DNA from: Bacteroidota bacterium
GTDB taxonomy: Bacteria; Bacteroidota; Bacteroidia; Bacteroidales; NBLH01
NCBI GenBank assembly: GCA_025361565.1
Contig: JANYKN010000032.1
Location: 62,001 to 126,000 of the forward strand
Reading direction: 5' to 3'
DNA: 64,000 nucleotides
Shown: piece by piece, positions 8,134 to 17,108 of the stretch
How the letters are laid out: each line of letters starts with the position of its first letter
How positions within the stretch are numbered: position 1 is the stretch's first letter
Notes under the pieces: generated by a model
What the model was told of the DNA's origin: nothing
The model's database searches: none
What the model saw: the letters and a program-made list of their open reading frames with translations, nothing else
Position numbers and translations under genes: made by a program

Positions 8134-9810
8134 TTAAACTGTTAATTTCCTATATTTGATTCTTTGAGGCCCGGCATCGCCTAATCGCTTTTTACGATTC
8201 TCTTCATACTCAGAATATGAACCCTCAAAATAATGAACTTGCGAATCTCCTTCAAAAGCTAAAATATGAGTAGCAACTCTATCGAGGAACCATCTATCGT
8301 GTGAAATAATTACAGCACAACCTGCAAAATTCTCAAGACCTTCTTCGAGCGCCCTTAATGTATTGATATCGATATCATTGGTTGGTTCATCAAGCAATAG
8401 AACATTGGCTTCTTCTTTTAAAGTTAAAGCTAAATGCAGCCTGTTTCGTTCACCACCTGATAAGATACCACACTTTTTTTCCTGATCAGCGCCCCCAAAG
8501 TTGAACCGGCTCACATAGGCCCTTGAATTTATTAGGCGGGTGCCCAGTTTTATTTCCTCTCCTCCACCTGAGATAACCTGATAAACCGATTTTTCCGGAT
8601 CTATATCAACGTGTTGTTGATCTACATAACCAATCTTAACTGTTTCACCTATTTTAAAATCGCCTTTGTCTGCCTTTTCTTTTCCCATAATCATTCTAAA
8701 GAGCGTAGTTTTACCTGCACCATTTGGTCCAATTATTCCAACAATTCCTGCCGGTGGAAGTTTAAACTCCAGATTATCGAACAATAATTTATCTCCAAAA
8801 CTCTTTGAAACGCCTTGTGCATCGATTACAATGTCACCCAAACGAGGTCCATTGGGAATAAATATTTCCAGATTTTGCTCTTTATCTTTGGTATCCTGAT
8901 TCAATAATTTATCATAAGCACCAATACGTGCTTTGGCTTTGGCATGACGGCCTTTTGTTCCCATTCTTACCCATTCCAACTCTCGCTCAAGCGTTTTTCT
9001 TCTTTTCGATTCTGTCTTTTCCTCTTGCTCTAAACGTTTTGTTTTCTGTTCGAGCCATGAAGAATAGTTTCCTCTCCATGGTATACCTTCTCCTCGATCC
9101 AGTTCAAGTATCCAACCTGCCACATTATCAAGAAAATACCTGTCATGGGTGATGGCTATTACTGTGCCTTTGTACTGTTGTAAGTGCTGTTCCAACCATT
9201 GAACCGACTCCGCATCAAGGTGGTTTGTTGGCTCATCAAGTAAAAGAACATCAGGTTCCTGCAATAAAAGTCTGCATAAAGCCACCCTCCTGCGCTCACC
9301 TCCAGAAAGATGCTTTATTATTGCATCTTCAGGTGGACAACGCAAAGCATCCATGGCCCGTTCGAGCTTATTGTCCAATTCCCAACCATTGTGATGTTCG
9401 ATTAAATCGGACAATTCCCCTTGCCTTTCAATGAGTTTATTCATCTCATCGTCTGACATGGGCTCGGCAAACTTCAAATTAACTTCCTCGTATTCCTTTA
9501 AAATAGCTACAATTTCGGCTGTTCCTTCTTCAACAATCTGCCTTACAGTTTTGTTATCATCCAATTTTGGCTCCTGTTCAAGCATTCCAACAGAATATCC
9601 TGCAGAAAATGCTACTTCTCCATCGAATGATTTTTCTGTACCAGCGATAATTTTTAAAAGGGTCGATTTTCCTGAACCATTTAATCCGATGACACCAATC
9701 TTGGCCCCGTAGAAAAAAGATAAGTATATATTATTTAAAACTTTTTTTTGAGGTGGAAAGGTTTTGCTAACACCCACCATTGAAAAGATTATTTTTTTAT
9801 CGTCAGCCAT
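8134..9810 (-). CDS. ettA: Energy-dependent translational throttle protein EttA (ABC-F)
   Basis: This is a soluble ABC-F ATPase of 558 residues that binds the ribosomal E site and couples translation to ATP level. Two nucleotide-binding domains are visible: Walker A GLNGSGKS (42-49), signature LSGGERRRVAL and Walker B LLLDEPTNHLD in the first; GPNGAGKT (around 360), LSGGERNRLHL and LLLDEPTNDID in the second. The first domain carries the long arm insertion around YEEVNLKFAEPMSDDEMNKL that marks EttA rather than Uup or antibiotic-resistance ABC-F proteins. There are no membrane helices. It appears to be a single-gene unit ending in its own terminator. Confidence 0.96.
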   Translation of the reverse strand: MADDKKIIFSMVGVSKTFPPQKKVLNNIYLSFFYGAKIGVIGLNGSGKSTLLKIIAGTEKSFDGEVAFSAGYSVGMLEQEPKLDDNKTVRQIVEEGTAEIVAILKEYEEVNLKFAEPMSDDEMNKLIERQGELSDLIEHHNGWELDNKLERAMDALRCPPEDAIIKHLSGGERRRVALCRLLLQEPDVLLLDEPTNHLDAESVQWLEQHLQQYKGTVIAITHDRYFLDNVAGWILELDRGEGIPWRGNYSSWLEQKTKRLEQEEKTESKRRKTLERELEWVRMGTKGRHAKAKARIGAYDKLLNQDTKDKEQNLEIFIPNGPRLGDIVIDAQGVSKSFGDKLLFDNLEFKLPPAGIVGIIGPNGAGKTTLFRMIMGKEKADKGDFKIGETVKIGYVDQQHVDIDPEKSVYQVISGGGEEIKLGTRLINSRAYVSRFNFGGADQEKKCGILSGGERNRLHLALTLKEEANVLLLDEPTNDIDINTLRALEEGLENFAGCAVIISHDRWFLDRVATHILAFEGDSQVHYFEGSYSEYEENRKKRLGDAGPQRIKYRKLTV

Positions 9811-9905
9811 AATTGTATTTGAAATTAAAATTTGATTTTATAGAAAAAACGGAAACAAAATTAACAAATTCAGTGTGAATAACCCACAGTTTAATAATTA
9901 TTTTC

Positions 9906-10676
9906 TCATTTCATTTCCTGGATATGTATTTCAATTTCTTCGTCATTCCGCAACAGATCTATAAGTTTCTGAGTGCTGGACTCGCCATAATGATAAGGAT
10001 AAAGTATCTTGGGCTTAAATGCTTTGGCGGCATCAGCAACCATTTCGGGTGTCATTGTATATGGCAAATTCATAGGCAAAAATGCAATATCAATATTTTT
10101 CAGGGCTTTCATTTCAGGGGTATTTTCTGTATCGCCGGCAATGTATATTCTTTTCCCATCAATAATTAAAATATAGCCATTTCCTTCACCTTTTGGATGG
10201 AAAAACTCACCGTTTTCGCGCTTATTTACAAGATTGTATGCCGGAAAAGCTTCAACAATAATATTCAGGAGTTTTTGTTTATCTCCATTTTTCATGACAA
10301 TTGTATTGCTCAGACTATCTGCACTTTCCTTGCATTTTTGAGTAAGAATAATGATGGTACTCTCTTTTAATAGCGGTTTAATCGCCTTTAAATCCATATG
10401 ATCAGGATGATGATGGGTAATTAAAATCAAATCTGCTTTAGGAAGTAGCGAATAGTCAGTAAGCGCTGAAAATGGATCGATATAGATTACTTTACCACCA
10501 TATTTGAATATGAGAGAGCTATGGCCAACAAAGGTAATTTCAATATTCCCTTTTTTAGTTTTTATCACATCAGTTACCAATTCTTTTTGTGCCATCATTT
10601 TATTTGTCATTATAGTCAAAGATAATACAAGATATACCATGACTTTAATTTTTGAACATGTTATATACTTTTTCAT
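9906..10676 (-). CDS. Exported metallo-beta-lactamase-fold hydrolase
   Basis: This 256-residue protein has an N-terminal hydrophobic segment (about residues 10-28) consistent with a signal peptide, followed by a metallo-beta-lactamase fold. The metal-binding motif HHHPDHMD is present, then IAGDTENTPEM and a late LYPYHYGE that fit the UPF0173/UlaG-like branch of the superfamily. Such enzymes hydrolyse lactones, phosphodiesters or unknown substrates, so the substrate cannot be named. The gene is not part of an obvious operon. Export is unusual for the UlaG-like branch but common in Bacteroidota homologues. Confidence 0.85.
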   Translation of the reverse strand: MKKYITCSKIKVMVYLVLSLTIMTNKMMAQKELVTDVIKTKKGNIEITFVGHSSLIFKYGGKVIYIDPFSALTDYSLLPKADLILITHHHPDHMDLKAIKPLLKESTIIILTQKCKESADSLSNTIVMKNGDKQKLLNIIVEAFPAYNLVNKRENGEFFHPKGEGNGYILIIDGKRIYIAGDTENTPEMKALKNIDIAFLPMNLPYTMTPEMVADAAKAFKPKILYPYHYGESSTQKLIDLLRNDEEIEIHIQEMK

Positions 10677-11077
10677 TGTAGAAAAGTTTAGTTCTATTGA
10701 TTAATTAATACTTAAAGAAATTGATTAGCAAGTTAATACAATTTTAACTAATTATAAAATCACTTGTTAAATCTTTTCTAACTTAGATTGATATGATTAC
10801 ATTAAAATTCAGTATTTTTTTTTGCACCAGAACTTATCTAAAGAATATTTTAGATTAATTTAAAAAAAATAAAAAAACTTCTTCTTCTATTTTTCGACTT
10901 AACTACGAATAGAAGAGAAGTTCTTTACACTTTAAAATTCTAATGGATTTGTAATAAAATAAATTGTATTTGATTTATTCAGACCCCAACAATAGCCGAA
11001 CAATGCCTATGATCTTACAATACAATAACTTACAAATGTAATTGAAATGCTAATATTTTTTACTTTTGTTTTAATTA
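10677..11077. other. Intergenic region holding the MBOAT operon terminator
   Basis: About 400 AT-rich bases between the metallohydrolase start and the MBOAT stop. Apart from the hairpin at 10876-10922 no open frame or RNA fold stands out. Confidence 0.5.
10862..10922 (-). terminator. Probable terminator of the MBOAT operon
   Basis: Arms 10876-10891 and 10908-10922 pair over about 15 bp with one bulge (AACTTCTTCTTCTATT / AATAGAAGAGAAGTT). On the minus strand the hairpin is followed by a run of Ts broken by one A. It lies about 155 bases past the MBOAT stop. Confidence 0.7.
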
Positions 11078-12772
11078 TTAAAATTGGAAATAAATAAAAG
11101 GCTGAACATCTGCTGATTTGAATTGAATAACCAATTGTACTAAAATAACGAATACAATTAATTTAAGCAGATAAGGCGATTTGATATAGCTCTCCTTGAT
11201 TTTTAAATTCCAGTTCCCTGGTGTTGAATGCATTGCAAAGCCAATTACCAGCAAAATCACCCAAAGATACCTTACTTTTAAAAATGGAAATGCATACGCA
11301 AAATCCATATCCGTTGTAATATTACCTACTATTGACCAGGCTACATGAAAAGCATCTTCAACCTGATTTACAATGATAGTTTCTGTTCCGGCAGTAACTT
11401 CCTTTTTAATTCTTAGATTATTGCCAGTTTCGGCTAATGGTTGTTTTATTGTATCAACTAATATATCATTTCTAAACATACTAACGATTAACGTGTTGTG
11501 TCCCTTTGAATGGACAATTTTTGCTTCAGTACGCTTATTTATTGCTATGTCTTCAACATGTTTATAAACTTCGTGATTTAAATCATTGGCACGGAAAAAT
11601 ATCCATAGAAAAACAACAAAATGAAAAGTAACAAACCACGAAATCGCATTGGTAGGTAATCTATTGGGAACTTTATCGAGCACTTTTTTTGTCGCTTTAT
11701 GGATTGCAAGCCCAATTCCATGCCAAGCTCCCCAAAAAACAAATTTCCATGAAGCTCCATGCCAAAGTCCCCCAAGAAACATGGTAAGAAAAAGATTTAT
11801 GTAAGTACGCACTTTACCTTTTTTATTTCCTCCCAATGGAATATACAAGTATTCACGCAACCATGAGGACAAAGATATATGCCAACGCCGCCAAAAATCG
11901 GTTATATTCTTCGATTGGTATGGGAAATTAAAATTGATTCCCAAATCAAATCCCATTATCATTGCTATACCAATTGCCATATCCGAGTATCCCGAAAAAT
12001 CACAATATATTTGGAGCGTATATCCATATACGGCCATTAAGTTTTCAAAACCAGAATACTGCGAAGGATTGGCAAAAACCAAATCATTATATTGCGAAAT
12101 GTAATCGGCAATAATAGCTTTTTTAAACAATCCAATCATTACCATCCATAAGCCTGCATAAACATCTTCTTTCTTTATAGTTATTGGTTTTGCAACCTGT
12201 GGTAGAAAATAGTTTGCCTTAACAATTGGACCAGCAACCAGTTGTGGGAAAAAAGTAATAAAAAAAGCATAATCCAGAATATTCCTTGTTGGTTTGAGTC
12301 TTTCCCAATAAATTTCAAGTATATAACTTACAGATTGAAAGGTATAAAACGACACCCCAATGGGTAGAAATATATCTAGCGGCTGAAAATTAGTTCCTGT
12401 TATTGCATGAAAATTTAAGAGTAGGAAATTGGTATATTTAAAATGAAATAAAAGACCAAAGCTGATGCAAAGCGATATGATTAAGAATAACCGTTTATAT
12501 ATTTGTTGTTTTGCTTTTGTAATAATGATTGCAAAACTATAATCGGCAAATGTGGTGAATATTAACACCCACAAATACCAACCACTTGATTTATAATAGA
12601 ATAATAAACCAAAGGCAATAACGAAAATGGTAACTGAAATTTTGTTTTTATGTATGAGCGCATAAATTGCAATAAAAAAGACGAACAAAATTAAAAAAAC
12701 TCCGCTATTAAACATCATAGGGGAGCTTTTGTCATAGCCAAACAGAAAATCTATATATCGTTGTAAGTTCAT
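11078..12772 (-). CDS. MBOAT-family O-acyltransferase (AlgI-like)
   Basis: This is a polytopic inner-membrane acyltransferase of 564 residues with many hydrophobic helices. It carries the MBOAT/AlgI core: FFPQLVAGPIVK, the FWRRWHISLSSWLREYLY block, and the catalytic-histidine region LGGLWHGASWKF...WGAWHGIGLA. AlgI-type proteins pass acetyl groups across the membrane to extracytoplasmic glycans or other acceptors, usually with an SGNH partner. That partner is encoded 6 bases upstream (12779-13558), so the pair probably O-acetylates an envelope or exported polysaccharide. The acceptor is not evident, since no glycosyltransferase genes are nearby. An insertion-like hydrophilic stretch lies around residues 400-470. 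Confidence 0.93.
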   Translation of the reverse strand: MNLQRYIDFLFGYDKSSPMMFNSGVFLILFVFFIAIYALIHKNKISVTIFVIAFGLLFYYKSSGWYLWVLIFTTFADYSFAIIITKAKQQIYKRLFLIISLCISFGLLFHFKYTNFLLLNFHAITGTNFQPLDIFLPIGVSFYTFQSVSYILEIYWERLKPTRNILDYAFFITFFPQLVAGPIVKANYFLPQVAKPITIKKEDVYAGLWMVMIGLFKKAIIADYISQYNDLVFANPSQYSGFENLMAVYGYTLQIYCDFSGYSDMAIGIAMIMGFDLGINFNFPYQSKNITDFWRRWHISLSSWLREYLYIPLGGNKKGKVRTYINLFLTMFLGGLWHGASWKFVFWGAWHGIGLAIHKATKKVLDKVPNRLPTNAISWFVTFHFVVFLWIFFRANDLNHEVYKHVEDIAINKRTEAKIVHSKGHNTLIVSMFRNDILVDTIKQPLAETGNNLRIKKEVTAGTETIIVNQVEDAFHVAWSIVGNITTDMDFAYAFPFLKVRYLWVILLVIGFAMHSTPGNWNLKIKESYIKSPYLLKLIVFVILVQLVIQFKSADVQPFIYFQF

Positions 12773-12778
12773 ACAAAA

Positions 12779-13558
12779 TTATCTTAAAGGTTGAAGTATG
12801 GTTGTATTAGGACTGTTTTTACTTTTTGTTAATGGCATTTTTAGTACTATGGGCTTCATGCTTTTATTCATTACCCAAGAGGCAATAGAATCCATCCACA
12901 TAGATGCCGATTCGTGTGTTGGATGCGCCCCATCTTTAAACCGCTTATAATTCAGATTCTTTGAAGGAAAATAATGCATTGGCCCTACATTGTTCAATAT
13001 CATATCATTAATACCTGTATCTTCTTTCCAGTTCGGAGGCCCAACCCATACATAGCTAATAGTATCTATATCCTTCAACATTTTTTTTACATACTTATTT
13101 CTTTTACGGATAATGTCACTTACAAACATCTCATTGGCACCGACAACAAGCATAATGAATGTAGGTTTATATTGTTTTATAAAATAACTGAGCGTGTCTG
13201 AATTGCCGAAATAGTCAGTTGTGGAGCTATACCAAATAATTGTTCTTAAATCGTGATGGTTAAATGCCGTGTAATCTTTTAAACGAAGCATCAAACCTTC
13301 TAGCATCGAATCGCCGATTATCATGATTCGTTGCGAAGTGGTATCCATAGGTTCTTGTTTTTGCACTTTATTTACAGTATCGCGCCTTGTAATAGATTTT
13401 CCATAGGGATCATCAGGGATTCCTAAAATAAATTCTCTTATTTTTGTTTTTTTGATTATTACTCCACCAATCCGAGCTTCGTAGTCAGAAAAAGAATAAA
13501 TAGTTAATATGGCGGCTGTTACGATTAACATCCCAATCACTTTCCAAATCAAATTCAT
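12779..13558 (-). CDS. SGNH-like membrane-anchored protein, partner of the MBOAT acyltransferase
   Basis: The 259-residue protein has an N-terminal membrane anchor (about residues 4-23) and an SGNH/GDSL-hydrolase-like domain outside the cytoplasm. Visible motifs are IMIIGDSMLEG with the putative nucleophile S84, GANEMFV as the N-containing block, and DGAHPTHES with D209 and H212 as the rest of the triad. DUF459/AlgX/PatB-like proteins of this type finish transfer of acetyl groups delivered by an MBOAT protein. Adjacency to the MBOAT gene supports that role. The esterase gene lies just upstream, so the three are likely one transcript. Confidence 0.87.
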   Translation of the reverse strand: MNLIWKVIGMLIVTAAILTIYSFSDYEARIGGVIIKKTKIREFILGIPDDPYGKSITRRDTVNKVQKQEPMDTTSQRIMIIGDSMLEGLMLRLKDYTAFNHHDLRTIIWYSSTTDYFGNSDTLSYFIKQYKPTFIMLVVGANEMFVSDIIRKRNKYVKKMLKDIDTISYVWVGPPNWKEDTGINDMILNNVGPMHYFPSKNLNYKRFKDGAHPTHESASMWMDSIASWVMNKSMKPIVLKMPLTKSKNSPNTTILQPLR

Positions 13559-13570
13559 GATATTACTTCC

Positions 13571-14362
13571 TTACTTTTTTTGAATAAATAACCATTCCAA
13601 TAAATCACCCTCTTTAAATGCTTTAAACCAACAACCATGTCCAACATTAACATATTCCGTATATTTTGGATATCCTCCAGCTATTTTTACTGCATTAATT
13701 AAATTTCTTGTATTTTCAACTGGCACTACTTTATCTGCTGAACCATGGAACGCCCAAATAGGTATGTCTCTATAATTTATTGCTTTTGTACTATCACCTC
13801 CACCACAAATTGGAATTGCCGCTGCAAACTTTTCAGGAAATCTCGAAATGACATCCCATGCACCATATCCACCCATTGAAACACCAATAACATAAATTCG
13901 AGTTGTATCTATAGAATTCTCTTTTACAATCTCATCTAGCAATTTAATTGTCAACATCAATGTCTTAGAGCAAGCTTCAGGCATTGAATGTCCAGTTTTA
14001 GTCCAATTCAAGTTAACCCATTGTTCATTCAAGGGACATTGAGGTGCTATTACAAAAGCTGGATATTTTCTTTGGTTTTTTATATTCAAAAATAAATCCC
14101 GAATATGTAAAGTCTGTGATTCATTATCAGAACCTCTTTCACCCGCTCCATGAAGAAATAAAATTAAAGGATAAAGGGTTTCTTGCCCCTTTCCTTCAGT
14201 ACTTCTATTTAAATCAATCGGAAATAAAATATTGTAAAACAGAGAATCTGCATTAGTTTTAAAAACTTTTTTTATAAACTGATTTTGTGCAACAATAAAA
14301 TTGGAAATCATGGAAAATAACAACAACCCACAGACTTTACCAATATTAGAAAATTTGCACAT
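13571..14362 (-). CDS. Exported alpha/beta-hydrolase, carboxylesterase/PHB-depolymerase-like
   Basis: This is a 263-residue exported alpha/beta hydrolase of the prolyl-oligopeptidase/phospholipase-carboxylesterase group. A signal peptide spans about residues 1-25 (ending IVAQ). The oxyanion-hole region LILFLHGAGERG, the nucleophile elbow GVSMGGYGAWD (S162), and the acid and histidine in HGSADKVVP (D210) and NVGHGCW (H242) complete a plausible triad. Related enzymes cleave feruloyl or acetyl esters or short polyesters. Position at the head of the MBOAT/SGNH operon suggests a role in removing acyl groups from the same glycan, which is inference. Confidence 0.88.
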   Translation of the reverse strand: MCKFSNIGKVCGLLLFSMISNFIVAQNQFIKKVFKTNADSLFYNILFPIDLNRSTEGKGQETLYPLILFLHGAGERGSDNESQTLHIRDLFLNIKNQRKYPAFVIAPQCPLNEQWVNLNWTKTGHSMPEACSKTLMLTIKLLDEIVKENSIDTTRIYVIGVSMGGYGAWDVISRFPEKFAAAIPICGGGDSTKAINYRDIPIWAFHGSADKVVPVENTRNLINAVKIAGGYPKYTEYVNVGHGCWFKAFKEGDLLEWLFIQKK

Positions 14363-14483
14363 TTATATCGAAAAAAAAGAAAACCAAAAGTAATTAAATT
14401 ATTGAAATTCCAGAATTGGAAAATGGATATCAGAAAAGCGGATTCAACAATAACTTGGTGAGTTTTTATACAATTTCAATATG

Positions 14484-14524
14484 TTTTAGCAAAGAGGAGT
14501 TTAAAAAATCGCTCTTTGCTAAAA
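14484..14524. terminator. Strong hairpin between two operons, probable terminator
   Basis: A perfect 13-bp stem (TTTTAGCAAAGAG / CTCTTTGCTAAAA) with a 15-base loop lies between the esterase start and the amidase module. It most likely ends the module's minus-strand transcript, although the better T-run follows on the plus strand. Confidence 0.6.
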
Positions 14525-14657
14525 CTTATATTTTTTTACAAAATGTCAAATCTAAATCTATAATCTAAGTCTTATTATTAATTTATTCTGTATTTCGAAC
14601 TAATAAGACTTCAACATTTGAATATTACTGATTTTTTGTGTGTTATTGAATGAAATT

Positions 14658-15128
14658 CTATCCAGCAGCAGTGTCATCACCAAATTCGTCAGACTGAACA
14701 TTTTGTTGCAAAAAATTTGTATTTTCTGAAATCACCTCTGTTTTTTTTCTGTCTGTTGAAGTCATGTGATGCATTACCTTTGAACCAAAATAAAATGCAA
14801 TCATCATCTGAAAAGCCACCATCAATTCATGTATTTGATCTTCAAAACCAATAATTCTAACTGTAACAAGTTCAAGAACTACAACAATAAACAACAATGA
14901 AAGTGTAAGTGTTCCACGAAATACGCCTCTAGGCATATCGAAAGTTTCACCAACATAAGGGTTTGGATTATCCTTGCTCCAATTACCAAAAGTGTATTTT
15001 TTTAGGAGCATAATAAAAAATACAAGAACTATAAGCAGCCAAATACCAATCGGAGCGAATACCTGCCAAATAAATTGATTGTAATTCTCCGCAAAGAATT
15101 TAATGGCGTCCATATTTTGATTACCCAT
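14658..15128 (-). CDS. Small polytopic membrane protein of the amidase module
   Basis: I do not recognise this 156-residue protein. It has at least two strong membrane helices (about 24-45 and 71-95), probably a third around 103-120, and a charged, polar C-terminal tail ending DEFGDDTAAG. It is the last gene of a tightly packed four-gene set that starts with a cell-wall amidase. A small multi-helix protein in that setting could form pores (holin-like) or anchor a complex, but no family assignment can be made from sequence. The ATG at 15128 follows the preceding stop by 27 bases. Confidence 0.75.
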   Translation of the reverse strand: MGNQNMDAIKFFAENYNQFIWQVFAPIGIWLLIVLVFFIMLLKKYTFGNWSKDNPNPYVGETFDMPRGVFRGTLTLSLLFIVVVLELVTVRIIGFEDQIHELMVAFQMMIAFYFGSKVMHHMTSTDRKKTEVISENTNFLQQNVQSDEFGDDTAAG

Positions 15129-15155
15129 TACTAATAGTTTGTTTAGTTTCTAAAT

Positions 15156-15590
15156 TTATTTTCCTATTAAAATTCCTGCAATAAATGCAATAACAACACC
15201 TGCCAAAGAAAGTTGCGTATATAATTTTTGCTTTTTTTGCTTTTTTATCAGAAGATCTACATCATTTGTACAGGTTTTCCAATTGTTGATATAATAATCC
15301 CTGTCTTTCTTATAGTCCAAAATCAGACTGTCCTTTACCAAATCTTTTTCTTGCATCACTGAAACCTTTTGCCTCAACTCACTTGAAATTTCTTCTTCAA
15401 TCTGAAGTTTTTTTGCTGATATTATTGCTTTTTTAACTTGACTGTCTTTCAAAATCCACAATGTGTCAGCACCTGGTTCAATTGTTTTTGAATTACCCGG
15501 CAGAATTAACTCGGGATAGGTTTGAGCAAAAACCGAAAACCCGGAAATCAAAAAGATAAAAATTAAAATATTTTTTACCATAAACTTCAT
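15156..15590 (-). CDS. Exported coiled-coil protein with C-terminal membrane anchor
   Basis: This 144-residue orphan has a signal peptide (about 1-22, ending VFAQ), a charged helical middle (about 50-120, heptad-like, KDSQVKKAIISAKK and onwards) and a C-terminal hydrophobic helix (about 124-143). The predicted layout is a periplasmic coiled coil tied to the inner membrane at its C-terminus. That recalls spanin-like or scaffold proteins, but the topology differs from classic phage i-spanins, which are anchored at the N-terminus. Its start codon follows directly on the stop of the preceding gene, so the two are translationally linked. Confidence 0.75.
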   Translation of the reverse strand: MKFMVKNILIFIFLISGFSVFAQTYPELILPGNSKTIEPGADTLWILKDSQVKKAIISAKKLQIEEEISSELRQKVSVMQEKDLVKDSLILDYKKDRDYYINNWKTCTNDVDLLIKKQKKQKLYTQLSLAGVVIAFIAGILIGK

Positions 15591-16004
15591 TTAATCGCCA
15601 AATAAATTGCGAACTTCCTTTTTGGTGTCGTCAGTAGACATTTGATTAACGGACTGTTCTACTCTTTTTTTCTTTAATTCAAGTACCTCCATTTTAGCAT
15701 CAAGAAGCTGAATTTCCTTATCAAGATCTGATATTCGTTGTTCTTTAGATTTAATTTGCTGGTCTAAGCCTGTACGGTGAACAATTTCTTGGGATTTCAA
15801 CTGTGAATATTTCTCTTGAAATTCCCTTAAATCTTTGTTCCCAAACAGCATGTTTTTAATAGCCATATATGGAGCTGCAACAGCTGCGAGTATCATGGCA
15901 AAACCTCCGGGAGACATGTTATCGAAAGCGCCCTGATCATAGGCAATACCTACAACTATTAGAATAACCAATACAATCAGGCCAACTATTAACCATTTAT
16001 TCAC
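15591..16004 (-). CDS. Two-helix membrane protein with long coiled coil
   Basis: This 137-residue orphan has two membrane helices near the N-terminus (about 4-22 and 33-52) followed by a long heptad-rich stretch (about 57-120, with KSKEQRISDLDKEIQLLDAK) and a charged tail. The coiled coil should face the cytoplasm if both helices cross the membrane. It is the second gene of the amidase module, 14 bases downstream of the amidase and directly adjoining the next gene. Holin-like or scaffold roles are possible; nothing in the sequence decides. Confidence 0.75.
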   Translation of the reverse strand: MNKWLIVGLIVLVILIVVGIAYDQGAFDNMSPGGFAMILAAVAAPYMAIKNMLFGNKDLREFQEKYSQLKSQEIVHRTGLDQQIKSKEQRISDLDKEIQLLDAKMEVLELKKKRVEQSVNQMSTDDTKKEVRNLFGD

Positions 16005-16018
16005 GTTCGTTCTTTTAA

Positions 16019-16834
16019 TTATATATTTTCAATATACTTAGCGAATACCCAACCTTCAACTTCAGTAGTCACTTTATACCATCCTTTTGATTCTTCAAGT
16101 ATTTTAACTTTCGCACCTTTTTTCAGTGGCATTGCAACTTTAGCTCCATCGTTCGTAGGTGTAAACCTAATATTTAAAACGTCAGCACTTACTCTGCCAA
16201 CTTCAGGTAATTCAGCAGCTTCATTGGTACTTCTCTCTTCATTAAGCAATTTATTCCTTAATCTATCAAGAGGAAAAGCTGGTCCTGGATCTTGCTTACG
16301 CAGAGGAGCAATTTCTTCGTGGCCTAAAATTGTTTTAATCCCATAATTATCAATAATCAATTGGCAAAGCTCATAAACTGTCTGGATTTGCTCTTCAGTA
16401 TATGTATGCCAAAAACGTGGCTGGGTTTCATTCCTATGTGTGGCTTCTATAACATCACTTGGATTAAAAGCACTTCCAAACCATGAACGATAAACATTTC
16501 CACTTTTTGTCAATGGTCCAGAGTTAACAATTTCAATACCGATAGAGTATTTATTCATCCCAATTCTATTGCCGTATGAGCTTTTACCAGCATGCCACGC
16601 CTCAATATTAAAAGGCACTAATTGAGTGATCGAACCATCTCTGTCAACAATTAAATGCGCCGATGCACGAATCCTGGGATTAGTAAGTGTATTTAAAGCT
16701 GGCTTAAAAGGTCCGGCAGTATAATGGATTACTATAGTATCGGGCAAACCCTTTTCAAACTCGCCACTATGATTTGGCGATTTAACAAAGCTCTTAACAT
16801 TTTCGCCTTCTATAAAATGCTCTTTAATTTCCAT
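16019..16834 (-). CDS. N-acetylmuramoyl-L-alanine amidase with SH3 domain
   Basis: This 271-residue peptidoglycan amidase belongs to the Amidase_2 (PGRP/AmpD-like) fold, which cleaves the bond between N-acetylmuramic acid and L-alanine. Likely zinc ligands are H37 in VIHYTAG, H172 in LGHEEIAP and D182 in KQDPGPAF. Residues 208-271 form a bacterial SH3-type domain (VLNIRFTP...GWYKVTTEVEGWVFAKYI), which usually binds cell wall. No signal peptide is present, as in phage endolysins and AmpD. The frame can be extended to a TTG at 16858, but the ATG at 16834 is preferred. It heads a four-gene set with three small membrane or coiled-coil proteins, an arrangement reminiscent of a lysis cassette. Confidence 0.9.
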   Translation of the reverse strand: MEIKEHFIEGENVKSFVKSPNHSGEFEKGLPDTIVIHYTAGPFKPALNTLTNPRIRASAHLIVDRDGSITQLVPFNIEAWHAGKSSYGNRIGMNKYSIGIEIVNSGPLTKSGNVYRSWFGSAFNPSDVIEATHRNETQPRFWHTYTEEQIQTVYELCQLIIDNYGIKTILGHEEIAPLRKQDPGPAFPLDRLRNKLLNEERSTNEAAELPEVGRVSADVLNIRFTPTNDGAKVAMPLKKGAKVKILEESKGWYKVTTEVEGWVFAKYIENI

Positions 16835-17108
16835 ATAAGAAGTGTTTTTTAAAATCAACCACTAAAAGTAATACTTTTTTTTATCAAAATAAAATCGATT
16901 TTCTGTAACGGGCATCATACTTTTTGTCAAACACCAATGCCACCGCTTAACAACAATCTTTTCAACAAGATATTAAACCTTTAAATTTGGTAACATTTGA
17001 TAATAATCTATTAATTTTATAATTACAAAAAATTAATTTCATGAAGACTGAAAATTCCATTTAATGGAATATGAATCTTATTCATTCTAATAATTTTACT
17101 TCGACAAT

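Noticed and set aside
9906-10676. Beta-lactamase (antibiotic resistance)
   Set aside because: The fold is metallo-beta-lactamase-like, but the motifs match the UlaG/UPF0173 branch rather than true beta-lactamases.
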